From assembly GCF_003573695.1 (NCBI RefSeq), contig NC_039368.1:14698360-14762359 (forward strand): 64,000 bases of DNA. Reading direction: 5' to 3'. The DNA is from Papaver somniferum. Its lineage: Eukaryota; Streptophyta; Magnoliopsida; Ranunculales; Papaveraceae. Below, piece after piece: positions 14,569 through 26,851 of the stretch (the first letter of the stretch is position 1; each line of letters begins with the position of its first letter). A program made the translations under genes and the position numbers. Under the pieces are notes generated by a model. The model was given only the letters and a program-made list of their open reading frames with translations. It ran no database searches and was not told the DNA's origin.

Positions 14569-15480
14569 TGATACCCCAAAATTGGGAGAAGGTTATAATG
14601 ATAATTACACCCTTGAAATAGCAAAAGACACGCTAAAATTGAGAGATGAAGAGTACGGTAGTTGAGATTAAACAGACGCAGAATAGTGAGGAGTGTTCTT
14701 TGCCTGGTCAAGTCAGTCGCATGGAGAAAAGGGGAGTGACAGGCGCAAAATGGTGCAGGGTATTCTGTGCCGGCACATATCGATGGTGTAGGACTGGAGG
14801 GAGATGAAGGAGTGAGAGGCGCAGAATGGGATGGAGTATGCTGCTCCTGCACGAGCGAGTCACACACAGACTGAAGGAATTGGCAGGCGTAGAATTGGCT
14901 GGAGTATTCTGCCTCTGCATGAGCGAATGACACATATGGAAGTGGGTGACAAGTGCAAGGTTGGCTTGAGCGTTTTGCGCATCTGTGAGCTGGGACTGAG
15001 AAGAAGCGAAGATGAGAAGGTCAAGCGTTATATGCCTATGGCGACCCGTGTCGCTGCGTATGAGGAAGTTGTCCTGGAGAAAAAATGGAGTATTCGTTCC
15101 TTAGGTAAGAGAGTGCCGATAGCTAGAAGGTCCCCGTCGTGGATAGCCCCGATCCAAAGATGAAGACGCCTCGTAGTAACGAAAGCATCAAAGACACGTG
15201 TACGGATTCGACATATCAAAGTGATGAAGAAGTCAAGATTGTACACATGTACGACATTAGAGGATCCAAGGAGATTTAAGAATGCTATAAATACCCATCT
15301 CTGAGGATTAATAAGCCCAACCTTGGGTGTGTAATCTTAGCATTGTACTATTTTCTGGACCAAATTTATTCTCTTTCCACTTTTGTATAATCCAGAGGTT
15401 GATCCTCTTAAATTTATCCCATTTTACAATCTTCCTAAACCAACCAACAATACCAACACCATTTTCGATTTTCAGAGAAA
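14569..15480. repeat. LTR-like spacer at the module 1/2 border
   Basis: This starts with tgataccccaaaattggg, carries the degenerate repeats listed below, then a TATA-like ctataaatacccat (about 15285-15298) and a pyrimidine-rich leader. The layout suits an LTR or LTR fragment, but terminal repeats, target duplication and primer site are not demonstrable. It recurs at each module border, which makes it a useful landmark. Confidence 0.4.
14675..15020 (+). repeat. Five degenerate tandem repeats of about 67-76 bases
   Basis: The phrase ggcgcagaatgg, followed by ggagtattctgc and then a tgcatgagcga-like segment, recurs with starts near 14675, 14741, 14817, 14885 and 14952, a spacing of 66-76 bases. 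The copies differ from each other much more than the same array differs between modules, so the tandem array is older than the module duplication. Confidence 0.65.
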
Positions 15481-15853
15481 TTAACCAAAGGTTTTAGGTT
15501 ATACTTTTTTTTTTTATTTTATAATTTTTTTTCCCCAAACACTAAATTGAATCTTGATCATAACCCGATTCGATTAAAACACATTAACCAATTGTAGTTA
15601 AGAAAACCATTCACATCATCTTTCTTCAGTATCCTTAAATTCAATATGTTGCTCAATAATTCTGAAGACGATGAATATAAAATGAACGGTTTTGATATTT
15701 GGGGTTTCTTTCTGTATGGATTGAAAAATGAAAAAAGAGATGAAGATGGTTTTGAGATTCGAGGTTTCTTTGTATGTGATTTCAGATAATGAGGGGAGAA
15801 GATGGTTCTGAGATTTGGGGTACCGATCAAATAAAAAAAAAGAAAAAAAAGGG
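15481..15853. repeat. AT-rich spacer with degenerate ~60-bp repeats, module 2
   Basis: This is the module 2 copy of 431-764, with the same three-fold repeat and flanking A and T runs. No gene is seen. Confidence 0.5.
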
Positions 15854-16420
15854 TTTTTTTTTTTTTTTGAAAAGGAGGCAAACCTCATGCATTAACTTAC
15901 TTCATAAGTGTTACATGACTGACTCTATTGACAATTGAGATTACAATCATTAAAACAGTTTCAAAATCTAAGCTATCACCTTCAAGACTTTGGACTTTCC
16001 ACGGAGCAGATAATTCAACCATTACAACCAATTTCAAATTCAAAAACAATTAAATGGGTAAAATGTCCATGTTCAGATTGTTAGAGACAAAACCAAATAA
16101 TTCAAAATTATTGCACAAGGTAAGGATGTCCGGGTCAGAAAAAGATCCATCAATTTCTCAAGGTTTTTCTTTCCTATCCATATATCTTCCTTGTATCGGT
16201 AAAAAAAATTAACGTCTCTTTTTTCATCTTCCCATAAATCTTATGCTAATATAGCATATAACGCAAAAAGATAACATGAAATCATTTTCTATTCATAATT
16301 ACCGAGTATGAATAAATCAAATAGATAAATTGACGATCGTTACAAACATCTTCTCCAAGAAACTAAAAAAGACACTGGCATTACATTGTTTTCTTGAAAG
16401 TATTATATGAAGCAATTACA
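15854..16420 (-). mobile_element. Retroposon 3' end with poly(A) tail, minus strand, module 2
   Basis: A run of 15 T (15854-15868) precedes gaaaaggaggcaaacctcat, as in module 1. The inner border is uncertain. Confidence 0.4.
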
Positions 16421-16581
16421 TTACAATTAGTGGTGGTCTGGTGATAGGGCCCCGTAAGTATTGTGGGTGAAAACTTGATCCACTACTCATAAACGCGGAA
16501 ATGAACCCACCAATGAGTAGTGCTGACATGCAGGCGATTTTAGGGCGATTTTTCTAGGTTTGAAATCTTCAAAAATTTGTC

Positions 16582-19500
16582 ATGGTGGGAGGGAATCCAT
16601 CTCATTCTCTACCATCCTCGTCTGTTAATCCATCTAAAACTGGTGTATGTTCTTCAAAATATCATGAGGCTAGCTTTTATTTGGAAGATTTTCCAATTCT
16701 TCAAAGGAATGGGGCCTCTTCATCTGCAAAGGGGATCTGGTGATTGGGAACTCATGTGCTAATCATCAAAACAACATTGTTTCAACTAAGAGCACTGGGA
16801 TATCATAGGGATGGATGGAAATTCTATTTCTTCCTTGAATGGTGTTACAGGAGATAATTCAAACCCTAATTTTTCATCAGGAAATTCATGGGTTTTGGGT
16901 TAATACCTAACCCTAACTCTAATGAGTGGAGGTCTTTATTTCCGATGCCTCAAGTGGTTCCTATTCAGCCCATGATGAAATTCACCTCTCCATCTGAGGT
17001 TAATGGCAAACTAATTTTTGCTGCACAAGCTGGAAACTTCTTAGAAGGCATAAAACAGTGTGAAGAACTAGTTGTTCCTTTCTCTATAGGGAAGCGCTTA
17101 TCATTTTTAGCTGTTCAAGTCGCAGTAAGAAAACCATGGAAGCTAATGAAGGAGTTTAGTACCAAGTTACATGGAGGTTGTGCTTTTATCTTCAAGTTTT
17201 CTGATCCTGAGGATCGTTTGAAAGTGCTTGAAAATAGTTCTTTTTACATCTCAAACCAACTATTTACTTTAAGACCTTGGTCAAATATGCTTGAAAATTC
17301 TATCTCTAACATTAAGTCAGTTCCAAATTGGGTATGTATTTATGGGGTTCCACTGCATATGTGGAACAATGATGGGTTGATCTTGATATCCAGCTATCTA
17401 GAAAAACTATTACTAGCTGATGTACTCTCAAGCATACAAGATTAGCTTATGCTAGAATATGAATAAAAATAGAGATTGAGTTTGCTTTCCCTACTATCAT
17501 ACCACTTCTGATAGATGAAAAAATATATATGGAGCTACCCGTGGAATACAATTGGAAACCTCTATGATGCGGCAATTGTAAGGTCTTTGGTCATGCAACT
17601 AAGAATTGTGTTAGGAAAAAGAAGACTAGATGGACAACAAAAAGATCTAGGAATATACATTTGGAACCAACCAAAGGGGATGTAAACGGGGACGAAGGAG
17701 GCAATGTTAGCGCAGGTCAGGGTACAATCACTAGTTAAGTTAGTGAATTTAATGGTCCAAATGATTTGAAGGATGGGGAGTGTAACACCCCGTGTTTTTA
17801 GCATGGGCATGCGCGAAGATGCGTCATGGAAAGAGATGAAGCTTCATCTCAAGCTTCGTTGTATGTTAAGAGGAACATTGGCGTAGATCTAATATTAATA
17901 TGGCGCCAAGTAAGGCGCATTACGAGGATATATTGGCCAAGGGACAATATCACACAAGAGGGTACAATTTGTAAGATGTATTGGCCAAGAGATAGTCTCA
18001 CACCAAAGGTGCTTCAGGCCAATTGGGTGGCTGGTCTAGAATAAAGTAGCGCCAAAATGGTGCATTACGCAGGTCATTGGCCTATGGACAATACCGCAAC
18101 ATGTCATAGCAGTCTGGGCTTGGCAATGTACAACCACCACGGCTGGACATTGGAGTGGCCTATGTGCCAAAGACGGAAATACATCCATCATAGCCCTTCA
18201 CTGGACCTGGCTCAGGAAATGTTCTGCCATCATGGTCGGATATTGGAACTGGCCTGTGAGCTAGAACTGATTGAACATCCATCACGGCCGTACATTGCAG
18301 TTGTCCAGGGTGCTAATGTGCAACCATCACGAACTTGGACTTAATGAATGATTTTTGCTCCCTTAATCTATGTTATAAAAATGTATTTAAAACATATATA
18401 GGGAGGGGTAATTGGTTGAAGGTGCATATGCGGAACATGCACCAAGTAAGCTTTATAGCTTGCCGAAAGACTATAAATGATGCTTAGGCCTCATTTATAG
18501 TTGTGTAGCCTTGACAATGGAGCATATTGAGCATGGGCATTACTATGCCATGCCGCAGACCAAATAATATGCATCACTTAGATGAATTTTGAATGAACGA
18601 CCTACACTGACTAGGACATTATAATTATTGCTTAGCCACGGCCTTGCAAACGAGTTGGCTTAAGCAATTGTCCCTTCGAAGATGAATTACGATCAGTGCT
18701 TGGTCCCTTTAGAGTAGGGAAGGGTACGTAGGCAGCCGCAATGAGTTGCAGCATTTCCGATCCAACACTTTGTCGTTCATATCATCTAATTTAGAGATGA
18801 TTGCGGCCTCCTGGCGTCTCATATCGTATGACTCGGCAGTTCGATGCAATAGATGATTGTGGCCAAAATTTATGAGGAAGTTGCATTCTATTCCTTGAAT
18901 GCTCATACTTCCTATCAAGGCGTTCGACTTAGGCATGTGCCAATGAAGCATTGGGCATGACCTCGAAAGTAAGCTACATCGATATGCAAGTTAGCGGAGC
19001 TTCAATAAGCCTAAGGAAAGTACGTCATGAGGCCTGCAAAGGCTTATGTATAAGTGCAAGGTATGCCTTATGCGTGGACAAGACTCGGAAGCCAGTGATG
19101 CATGCAAGGTGCATCAGTCATAGCCTTCATGGATTTAAACCCTTTGAAGAACGAGGGGAAGTTAGAACGGTGTGGGAGCTAAGTTAGCTGCATCATGCCC
19201 CACAAGCATGTTTGCAAGGGAAACTGAACGTGCATTTGCGTAGATTTAAAGTCTGGTAAGTAGCATCATCATGACGCATCGGGGGAGTTATGGCCTGCGC
19301 CCCCAGGTGCGCCAGGAGAAATTTTCCAGTCCGCCACAGGGAGTGTGAGACAATTGCCGAGGGTCAAGATCAGCACAAGGACACAACTTTTGTTAGTGGA
19401 AAGGTTATGTCCACAAGAATCAATGGAGGTAACAACATTGAGGAGCATGTGGATCGAGGTAATGGAAGTCCAGACAATACCCATTTGGATGCATTGAATG

Positions 19501-20130
19501 TAACTGTTAGTTAGCATGTGAGAGTTGTTGAAATATCATCTACGGATGCAGGGAATGAGTTAATTGAACCATGTGTTACTGTAGTGGATATGAGTTCTAA
19601 TGAGGGAAAGAAGGTTGTTTTAGTTTCATCTCCAGGTGAATGGACTGAAGTCCGAGCGAAGAAGAAAACCATCTGCAAGCAAGGATCTCCTAAAAAGAAC
19701 CCCTTTATGGTGTACAGTGACTTAACAACAGAAAGCAGGTTTCCTATTAATAGAACCAAGGAGTCTGCAATAAAGAAGACTATTGTATCAAGTGCATCAT
19801 TAGTGGCAGGAATTAGGGAAAATGGGGTAATCGCCATTCCTTCTAACTGAATAGGGATAGAGCATTAACAATGGAATCTAGTCCCTCTAATTTGAATGGA
19901 AATAATTATTTAGTAAAGAGCATGTTAAAAAGAGTTACAGTTGAAGACTATTCTGAGGATGAAGATTTTTCTAATAGTGATTCTGCAAAAAGAACCAGTT
20001 ACCTTTCTCGCGAAGAAATGCCCTTAAAAGCACTCGGAGACAACTTGTAAGACTGAAAATGGAGAGTCTGGATCAGAATTGTAACGAAATATTGGGAAGA
20101 GGTCTTAGAACCCAAACTAAAAAGTCTTAA
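16582..20130 (+). pseudogene. LINE-type ORF1 relic, copy 2, split by a solo LTR
   Basis: The start ATG is at 16582. The DUF4283-like segment is open at 16888-17445 and differs from copy 1 by a single residue (Asn for Ser, in the stretch SISNIKSVP). The CCHC knuckle follows after the shared TGA, and the C-terminal part (about 19288-20130) contains frame breaks. The first half is closest to copy 1, the second half to copy 3. ORF2 is absent. Confidence 0.7.
17781..19281. mobile_element. Solo LTR in the ORF1 relic, copy 2
   Basis: It begins TGTAACACC and is flanked by ggggag on both sides (17775-17780 and 19282-19287). The last base has mutated from A to G, so it ends GCATCG. Copy 3 shares this change; copies 1 and 4 keep CA. 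Confidence 0.7.
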
Positions 20131-21896
20131 TAAGTAGGGTTTTTTTTTTGTGGTTGCTGCCTGTCAGCTTGTCTTGCTGTAGACTTCTTAGTCTCACAAC
20201 TGTGTACCGCTTAGGCGCCTCTCATCTTGTTTCATTTTTCCTTTTTAATAAAAAGTTACCCTTTTAAGTCAAATAAATAAATAAAATGAAATTGAGTCTC
20301 GTGTTTTCAATTATAGATGGTAAAACATGTACTTAGCGAAAACCCGCTTCCCTTCGCATAAAAAAACATATCATTGGGGAGTTTACATCAAAGGGATTTG
20401 GTTGGATCTTAAAATGCTAAATTAAAAACGTTACATTCTAATTCCGCTGATCTATATTGTTTAGCCGCCTCCTAATTATATAAAATTATAAATTACGTAA
20501 AATGGGTTATTTGTCCAAATATTTTTAAAACATGGTTCTAATGGACGAGTAAAAATTAATATGGGTGAAATGGACACCAAAAAAATAGCAAAGATGAATT
20601 GGGTTTATCCTGGCTTAAACTTAAAAAATAGCGAGGATAAAACTGGCTGCATCCTGATGTAAATTAAAAATAAGAAAAAGTATTTGAAAATGGGAAGGAT
20701 GAAACTGTTTAAATCCTGGCTATTTTTACATTTTTGTCCATTTAAACAGTATCAAAATCTAAATGTCATTTTTACCCAGAAATTATTGATTTTGGTCTTT
20801 TTAACCAATTTTGTGTATCAATTATGGATTTAGTTCATACTAAAGCGGGTGTAAGCATCATCGATTACAATTTTGATGATTACAACTTAGATGCAATGTA
20901 TATACGCTCACAGAGTATTTAACTATTCCATCCTTTTGTCTATAGTGTTTAGCAAGTTCAAGAAAAAACACTAATTTGTCATCAATCGGACATTAACAAG
21001 TTTGATACGTGCGTTTCATATTACAAATCTTCAACGATGTGTCACGAATCAAAATACGTCGATCGACAATCAAGGGATAGCCATTGATTTGGTCGCCCTG
21101 GATTGAAAGAAATGAAATTTGTTTTGAATCCGGATTTGTAAATGTCATTGACCAACATCAAATCGAACAAAAGTCGCGTAATCATTTTTTTTATACATGG
21201 TTAAAATTTTCAAGCAATCAAGCCTGTCTTGAACTATGAACAAAGTCTGAACTGTAAATGCTTAAATTTTGCAGAATTGACTAATTTTAGCAGCACTTTT
21301 TGGATTCTAGGACTTCAGATATCACCTTTGTAATTAAAATTGGAGGCATAAAAGCCTTTCTCTTTTTTTCCCCTCAGTGAAAAAGGGAAAATCTGTTTCA
21401 GTAGTGTATAGCTAACATGTCATGGAGGTGCATATGTGGGTTGCAGCGTACTACCTAATTTAAGTTATTTAACAGATGAATGCGTTGGTTGATGAAAACT
21501 AGCTGAAGTTTCATCTCAGCATGGGTTGGTTAGAGGGGTGATAGATGTAAGAGAAAGTAGATTGACCAAAAGGGTCAGTCTAGAGTCGACCTAGACCACT
21601 TGAAGAACTACATTGAGCCTTTACTGTTTTTAGTAGCCTTTACTGATTTGAAACATACCAAAAGTTAATACCTATGTAAGAAGTAGAACACAAGAAACAA
21701 ACAAAACGATCCATATAAAAGAAGAACAAAAAGGCCTTTCGAAGATGAGAAAAGGGATGACAAGAGGAAACATAAAACACCGGTTTTATTAACTTCAATA
21801 GAAAATCATACGCATTAATCCTAATTATTTTCGGGGCTTGCCTGATCATCTAATAATATATATGAATGTGCGGACTATTACTAATAGTTGTAAACT
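20131..21896 (+). promoter_or_regulatory. LINE tail plus orphan copy of the A promoter, module 2
   Basis: After the LINE-like tail (to about 20290) comes a diverged copy of the A upstream region. It stops near 21896, just short of the W-box and TATA segment, and joins the minus-strand copia fragment. No peroxidase exon follows, so this promoter has lost its gene. It contains a MITE-like insert (20495-20816). The second, functional-looking promoter copy lies beyond the copia fragment. Confidence 0.6.
20495..20816. mobile_element. MITE-like insert of 322 bases, module 2
   Basis: This segment is present in the orphan promoters of modules 2 and 3 but absent from the matching A1, A2 and A4 promoters. 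Its ends form imperfect inverted repeats of about 26 bases: acgtaaaatgggttattt at the left, and ttaaccaattttgtgt at the right, which reads acacaaaattggttaa in reverse. It has no coding capacity. A target duplication of only two or three bases (TA or TAT) is possible but not clear. Confidence 0.5.
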
Positions 21897-23390
21897 ATTA
21901 AAATTTACATGTCCCATTCTCCTATTCCAATACCAAGAATTTTCATCAATAGTAGAGTTGTAACATCTCTCTATTTGATGTTGAATTTGTAATGGAAACA
22001 ATCTATTCTTAGTCATTTGCACTCTAGAAATCAACCCTTTTCTTTTATCCCTAATTGTGCAAACTCCATTGTAAATGTTCGTAGAGAACCCTTTTTCTGA
22101 AAGTTGACCCATACATAAAAGATTTTGATGCAGATTTGGCACATATAATACATCCATTATGTAAGATTGTGTACCATTCTTGAGTCTTATTCCTATCATT
22201 CCTTTCCCTATAGCTGGAACTGTTGAGTTATTTTCAAATTTTACAATCGATCTCACAGACTCATCAAGATTCACAAATAAGTCTTTCTTCCCAGTCATAC
22301 GATTACTGCAACCTGTGACCAAGTACCATTGTTCTTGTGGTTGTTCATCTGTTGAATAACAAGCTAACAAGAGAGTTTCTTGTTATTCATCTAGTTCTTC
22401 TGCAATATTTGCTTTATTATCCTGATTCCCAGCTCGATATCCTCCATCTTTGTTGTTGTGAACTACAGTTTTGTTGTTGTATGCTCCACCATTATTATTG
22501 TAACCTCCATCTTTGTTGTTGTAACTTCCATTATTGTTGTTATAGTTTCCTATATTGTTGTTGTATCCTCCAGCTCTGTTGTTGTAATTTCCACCATTAT
22601 TGTTGTATCCTCCAGTTTTATTGCTGTTGTAATAAACATCTTTCCGTGGTTCAGGACATTCACTTTGAAAGTGACCAATTTGTTAACAATTATAGCAGCG
22701 GACTTTAGATCTATCAACAAATTTTCTTCCTTTATTATCTTGAAATCTTCTTGAATTTGCTTCATTGTTCCAGTTTATCTGACTTTGTAAAGCTTCCTCA
22801 ACTGGTTTCACAGCTGTCTTCTCTAATATTCTTTGCTTATAAGCTTGCAAAGAACCTAACACATCATCAATGCTCAAATCAGATATTGTGTTACACTCTT
22901 CAATTGCTGTAACTTTGGATTAAAATTTTTCTGGCAAACTACGCAATATTCTCTCTATAATTGCAGTGTCTTTTTATAGTATCTCCATTAGCCTTCATCT
23001 CATTAACAAGACTTAATGCTCTTGAGAAAAAAATATGCTATCAACTCAGTTGAGTCCATATGTAACAACTCAAACTTTCTTTTTAGGGTTTGTAATCTTA
23101 CTTTCTTCACCTTATCAGAACCTTTGTAATAGCTTGTTAAAGAGTCCCATGCTTTCTTAACTTCTTTGATATATACAACCCTATTCATGATAGATTCATG
23201 AATTCCTTGATGAAGGATATAAATAGCTTTCGAATTCTTTTTCCTATTTTCTGTTAAAGTAGTTTGCTCAGCTGTAGTAAATTCATCTCCTGCTGCTGGT
23301 TCTACATACCCTGTATTAATGATATCCCATACCTCTTGATATGAGAATATATTTTCCATCTGTATTCTCCAATACTCGAATTTTTTTCCT
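21846..23390 (-). pseudogene. Copia gag and protease relic, module 2
   Basis: The gag part (about 23003-23390) shows a UBN2/DUF4219-type pattern (VPVFEGKKFEYW, KKAWDSL, VRLQTLKRKFE). The CCHC knuckle at 22656-22697 has a stop codon directly after its second Cys. The protease motif reads WYLVTGCSN, where the family has an Asp (DTG), so the catalytic Asp is lost by one base. The pre-integrase motif is WYWNRRMGH. Frame breaks near 22980 and 22380 make it inactive. The reading frame continues past the element border at 21897 into promoter sequence. Confidence 0.75.
22450..22640 (-). repeat. Asn/Gly/Tyr-rich low-complexity repeat in the gag linker
   Basis: On the plus strand ttgttgttgta recurs, mixed with tcctcca. 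On the minus strand it reads as repeated GGYNNNN-type units. Cys- and Val-rich plus-strand frames here are shadows of this repeat. Confidence 0.7.
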
Positions 23391-23434
23391 TCAAAAACTG
23401 GAACCTTGATTGAATTCTACCAGATGTTGATATC

Positions 23435-23844
23435 TGATATACAAAGACTTATGAAAGAAACGTATCAAGAGAGAGTTTTAAACAACTCATACGATTAACA
23501 ATTCTGGTGTACATTGTTTCATGGCTTTACAACCTATTTATACTTCCCAATAGCACCGAGAGTTCTAAATAAAGAAAAACTTAAACATATCTAAACAAAC
23601 TTAAATTCTTAAATAAAGCAAACTTCTAGAAAAACTCAACTTGAAACGCACGTATTTCCTAAACAAAATAACTTATAGAATCTTCAAAAACTTAACTGCC
23701 AAGCATCAACGTAGGGCTTCAAATAATAATCTTAGACTGACTTATTTTTAAAACCTGTGTGCATATAATCTTCACACTACTTCTGTGCATATAATCTTCG
23801 CATCTGATTCAAATCATAGTATTGGTTAGACATGATTTCTAACA
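23435..23844 (-). repeat. 5' LTR of the truncated copia element, module 2
   Basis: On the minus strand it begins TGTTAGAAATCATG, has a TATA-like tataaatagg, and ends in CA just before gatatcaacatctgg, which sits where the primer site should be. The length is 410 bases. It differs from the module 3 copy at about 14 positions, although the neighbouring gag region is almost identical. Confidence 0.7.
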
Positions 23845-25125
23845 GTGTTGTTTAATTACACTATGGATGGTAGAACATTACTTGGCCAAAAACCGCTCCC
23901 CTCCAAATAAAAACACATATCATCAGTTGGGCAGTTTACATCAAAGGGATTTGGTCGGATCTTAAAATGCTAAATTAAAACTTTAAATTCTAATGCGGCT
24001 GATCTATACTGTTTAGCCGCCTCCTAATTATATAAGATTATCAATTATGGATTTAGTTCATACTAAAGCGGGTGTATGCCACAAGGTCTTCGATGACAAT
24101 TTTGATGATTAGAACTTAGATGCAATGTATATACGCTCACATAGTATTTAACTATTGCAATGTTTTGTCTATAGTGTTTAGCAAGTTCAAGAAAAAACAC
24201 TAATTTGTCATGAATCGGTTGTATCACATTAACAATACGTTTCATATTACAAATTTTCAACCATGTGTCACTAATCAAAACAGGTCGATCGACAATTAAG
24301 GGATAGCTTGGTCGCCACGGATTGAAAGAAATGAAATTGTCATTATGAAGCCGGATTTGTAAATGTCATTGACAAACATGAAATCGAACAAAAGTCGTGT
24401 AATCATTTTTTTTCTGTACATGGTTAAAATGTTCAAGCAATCAAGCCTGTCTTAAACTGTGAACAAAGTCTGAACTGTAAATGCTTAAATTTTGCAGAAT
24501 TTGAAGACTAATGACTAAATTTTAGCAGCACTTTGCGGATTCTACGACTTCAGATATCACCTTTGTAGTTTGTAATTAAACTTGTTATAGAAGCCTTTCT
24601 CTTTCTTTCCCCCCTCAGTGAGCAAGCGAAAATCTATTTTGGTAGTTTATATAGCTAACATGTCAATGAATATGTCATGGAGGTGCATATATGATTCTGG
24701 TTGCAGCGTAATACCTAATTTAAGTTATTTAACAGATGTATGCATTGGTTAATGAAAACTAGCTGAAGTTCCATCTCACCATGAAAGTTGATTGACCAAA
24801 ACTACTAAAGGGTCAGCCTAGAGTTCTAGACCACTTTAAGAACTACATTGAGCCTTTACAGTTTTTAGTAGCCTTTACTGATTTGAACTTTAAAGATTTA
24901 AAACATATCAAAAGTTGATAACTACTGTAAGCAAGACGATCCACAAAAGAAGCACAAAAAGGCCTTTCGAAGACGAGAAAAGGGATGACAAGAAGAGACA
25001 TAAAACACCGATTTTATTGACTTCAATAGAAAATCATACACATTAATCCTAATTATTTTCGGTGCTTCTTGATCATCTAATACCCACATATATGAATGTA
25101 CAGACTGTTACTAATAATTGTATAT
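23845..25125 (+). promoter_or_regulatory. 5' flank of peroxidase A2
   Basis: A-type promoter restarting near the point that matches 5225 in module 1. It keeps the gtcgatcgac palindrome and the shared block at 24996-25029. The reverse-strand frame at 24063-24278 is not gene-like. Confidence 0.6.
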
Positions 25126-25198
25126 TTGACTTGACTAATACTTGTTTAACATTTGCACATGTCGCTTAGTTAGTTAGAATAGAGATGTTTTATAAATA
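25126..25198 (+). promoter_or_regulatory. W-box pair and TATA box of peroxidase A2
   Basis: ttgacttgact is at 25126-25136 and TATAAATA at 25191-25198, the same spacing to the ATG as in A1. Confidence 0.7.
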
Positions 25199-25289
25199 GG
25201 TATGGCAATTAGACATAATTCACAGCAAGCACTAAAACCAAATAGATTCACTATTGAATTAGTTCATCACTTCTCAAGTCTTATTGATC

Positions 25290-26851
<1,562 letters not shown>

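Larger units (their letters stand above)
21897..23844 (-). mobile_element. Truncated Ty1-copia element, minus strand, module 2
   Basis: On the minus strand the order is a 5' LTR (23435-23844), the gag region, a CCHC knuckle, an Asn-rich linker, a protease start and the pre-integrase motif, where the element stops. Integrase, reverse transcriptase, RNase H and 3' LTR are missing. The outer LTR end (TGTTAG on the minus strand) is intact and joins A-promoter sequence. The truncated end joins a different point of another A-promoter copy. Confidence 0.8.

Noticed and set aside
22450..22640. Possible CRISPR-like or satellite array
   Set aside because: The repeat is trinucleotide-based coding low complexity inside a retroelement; there are no spacers of constant length.
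22337..22754. Cys- or Val-rich plus-strand frames
   Set aside because: They are antisense shadows of the Asn/Gly-rich linker of the copia gag relic.
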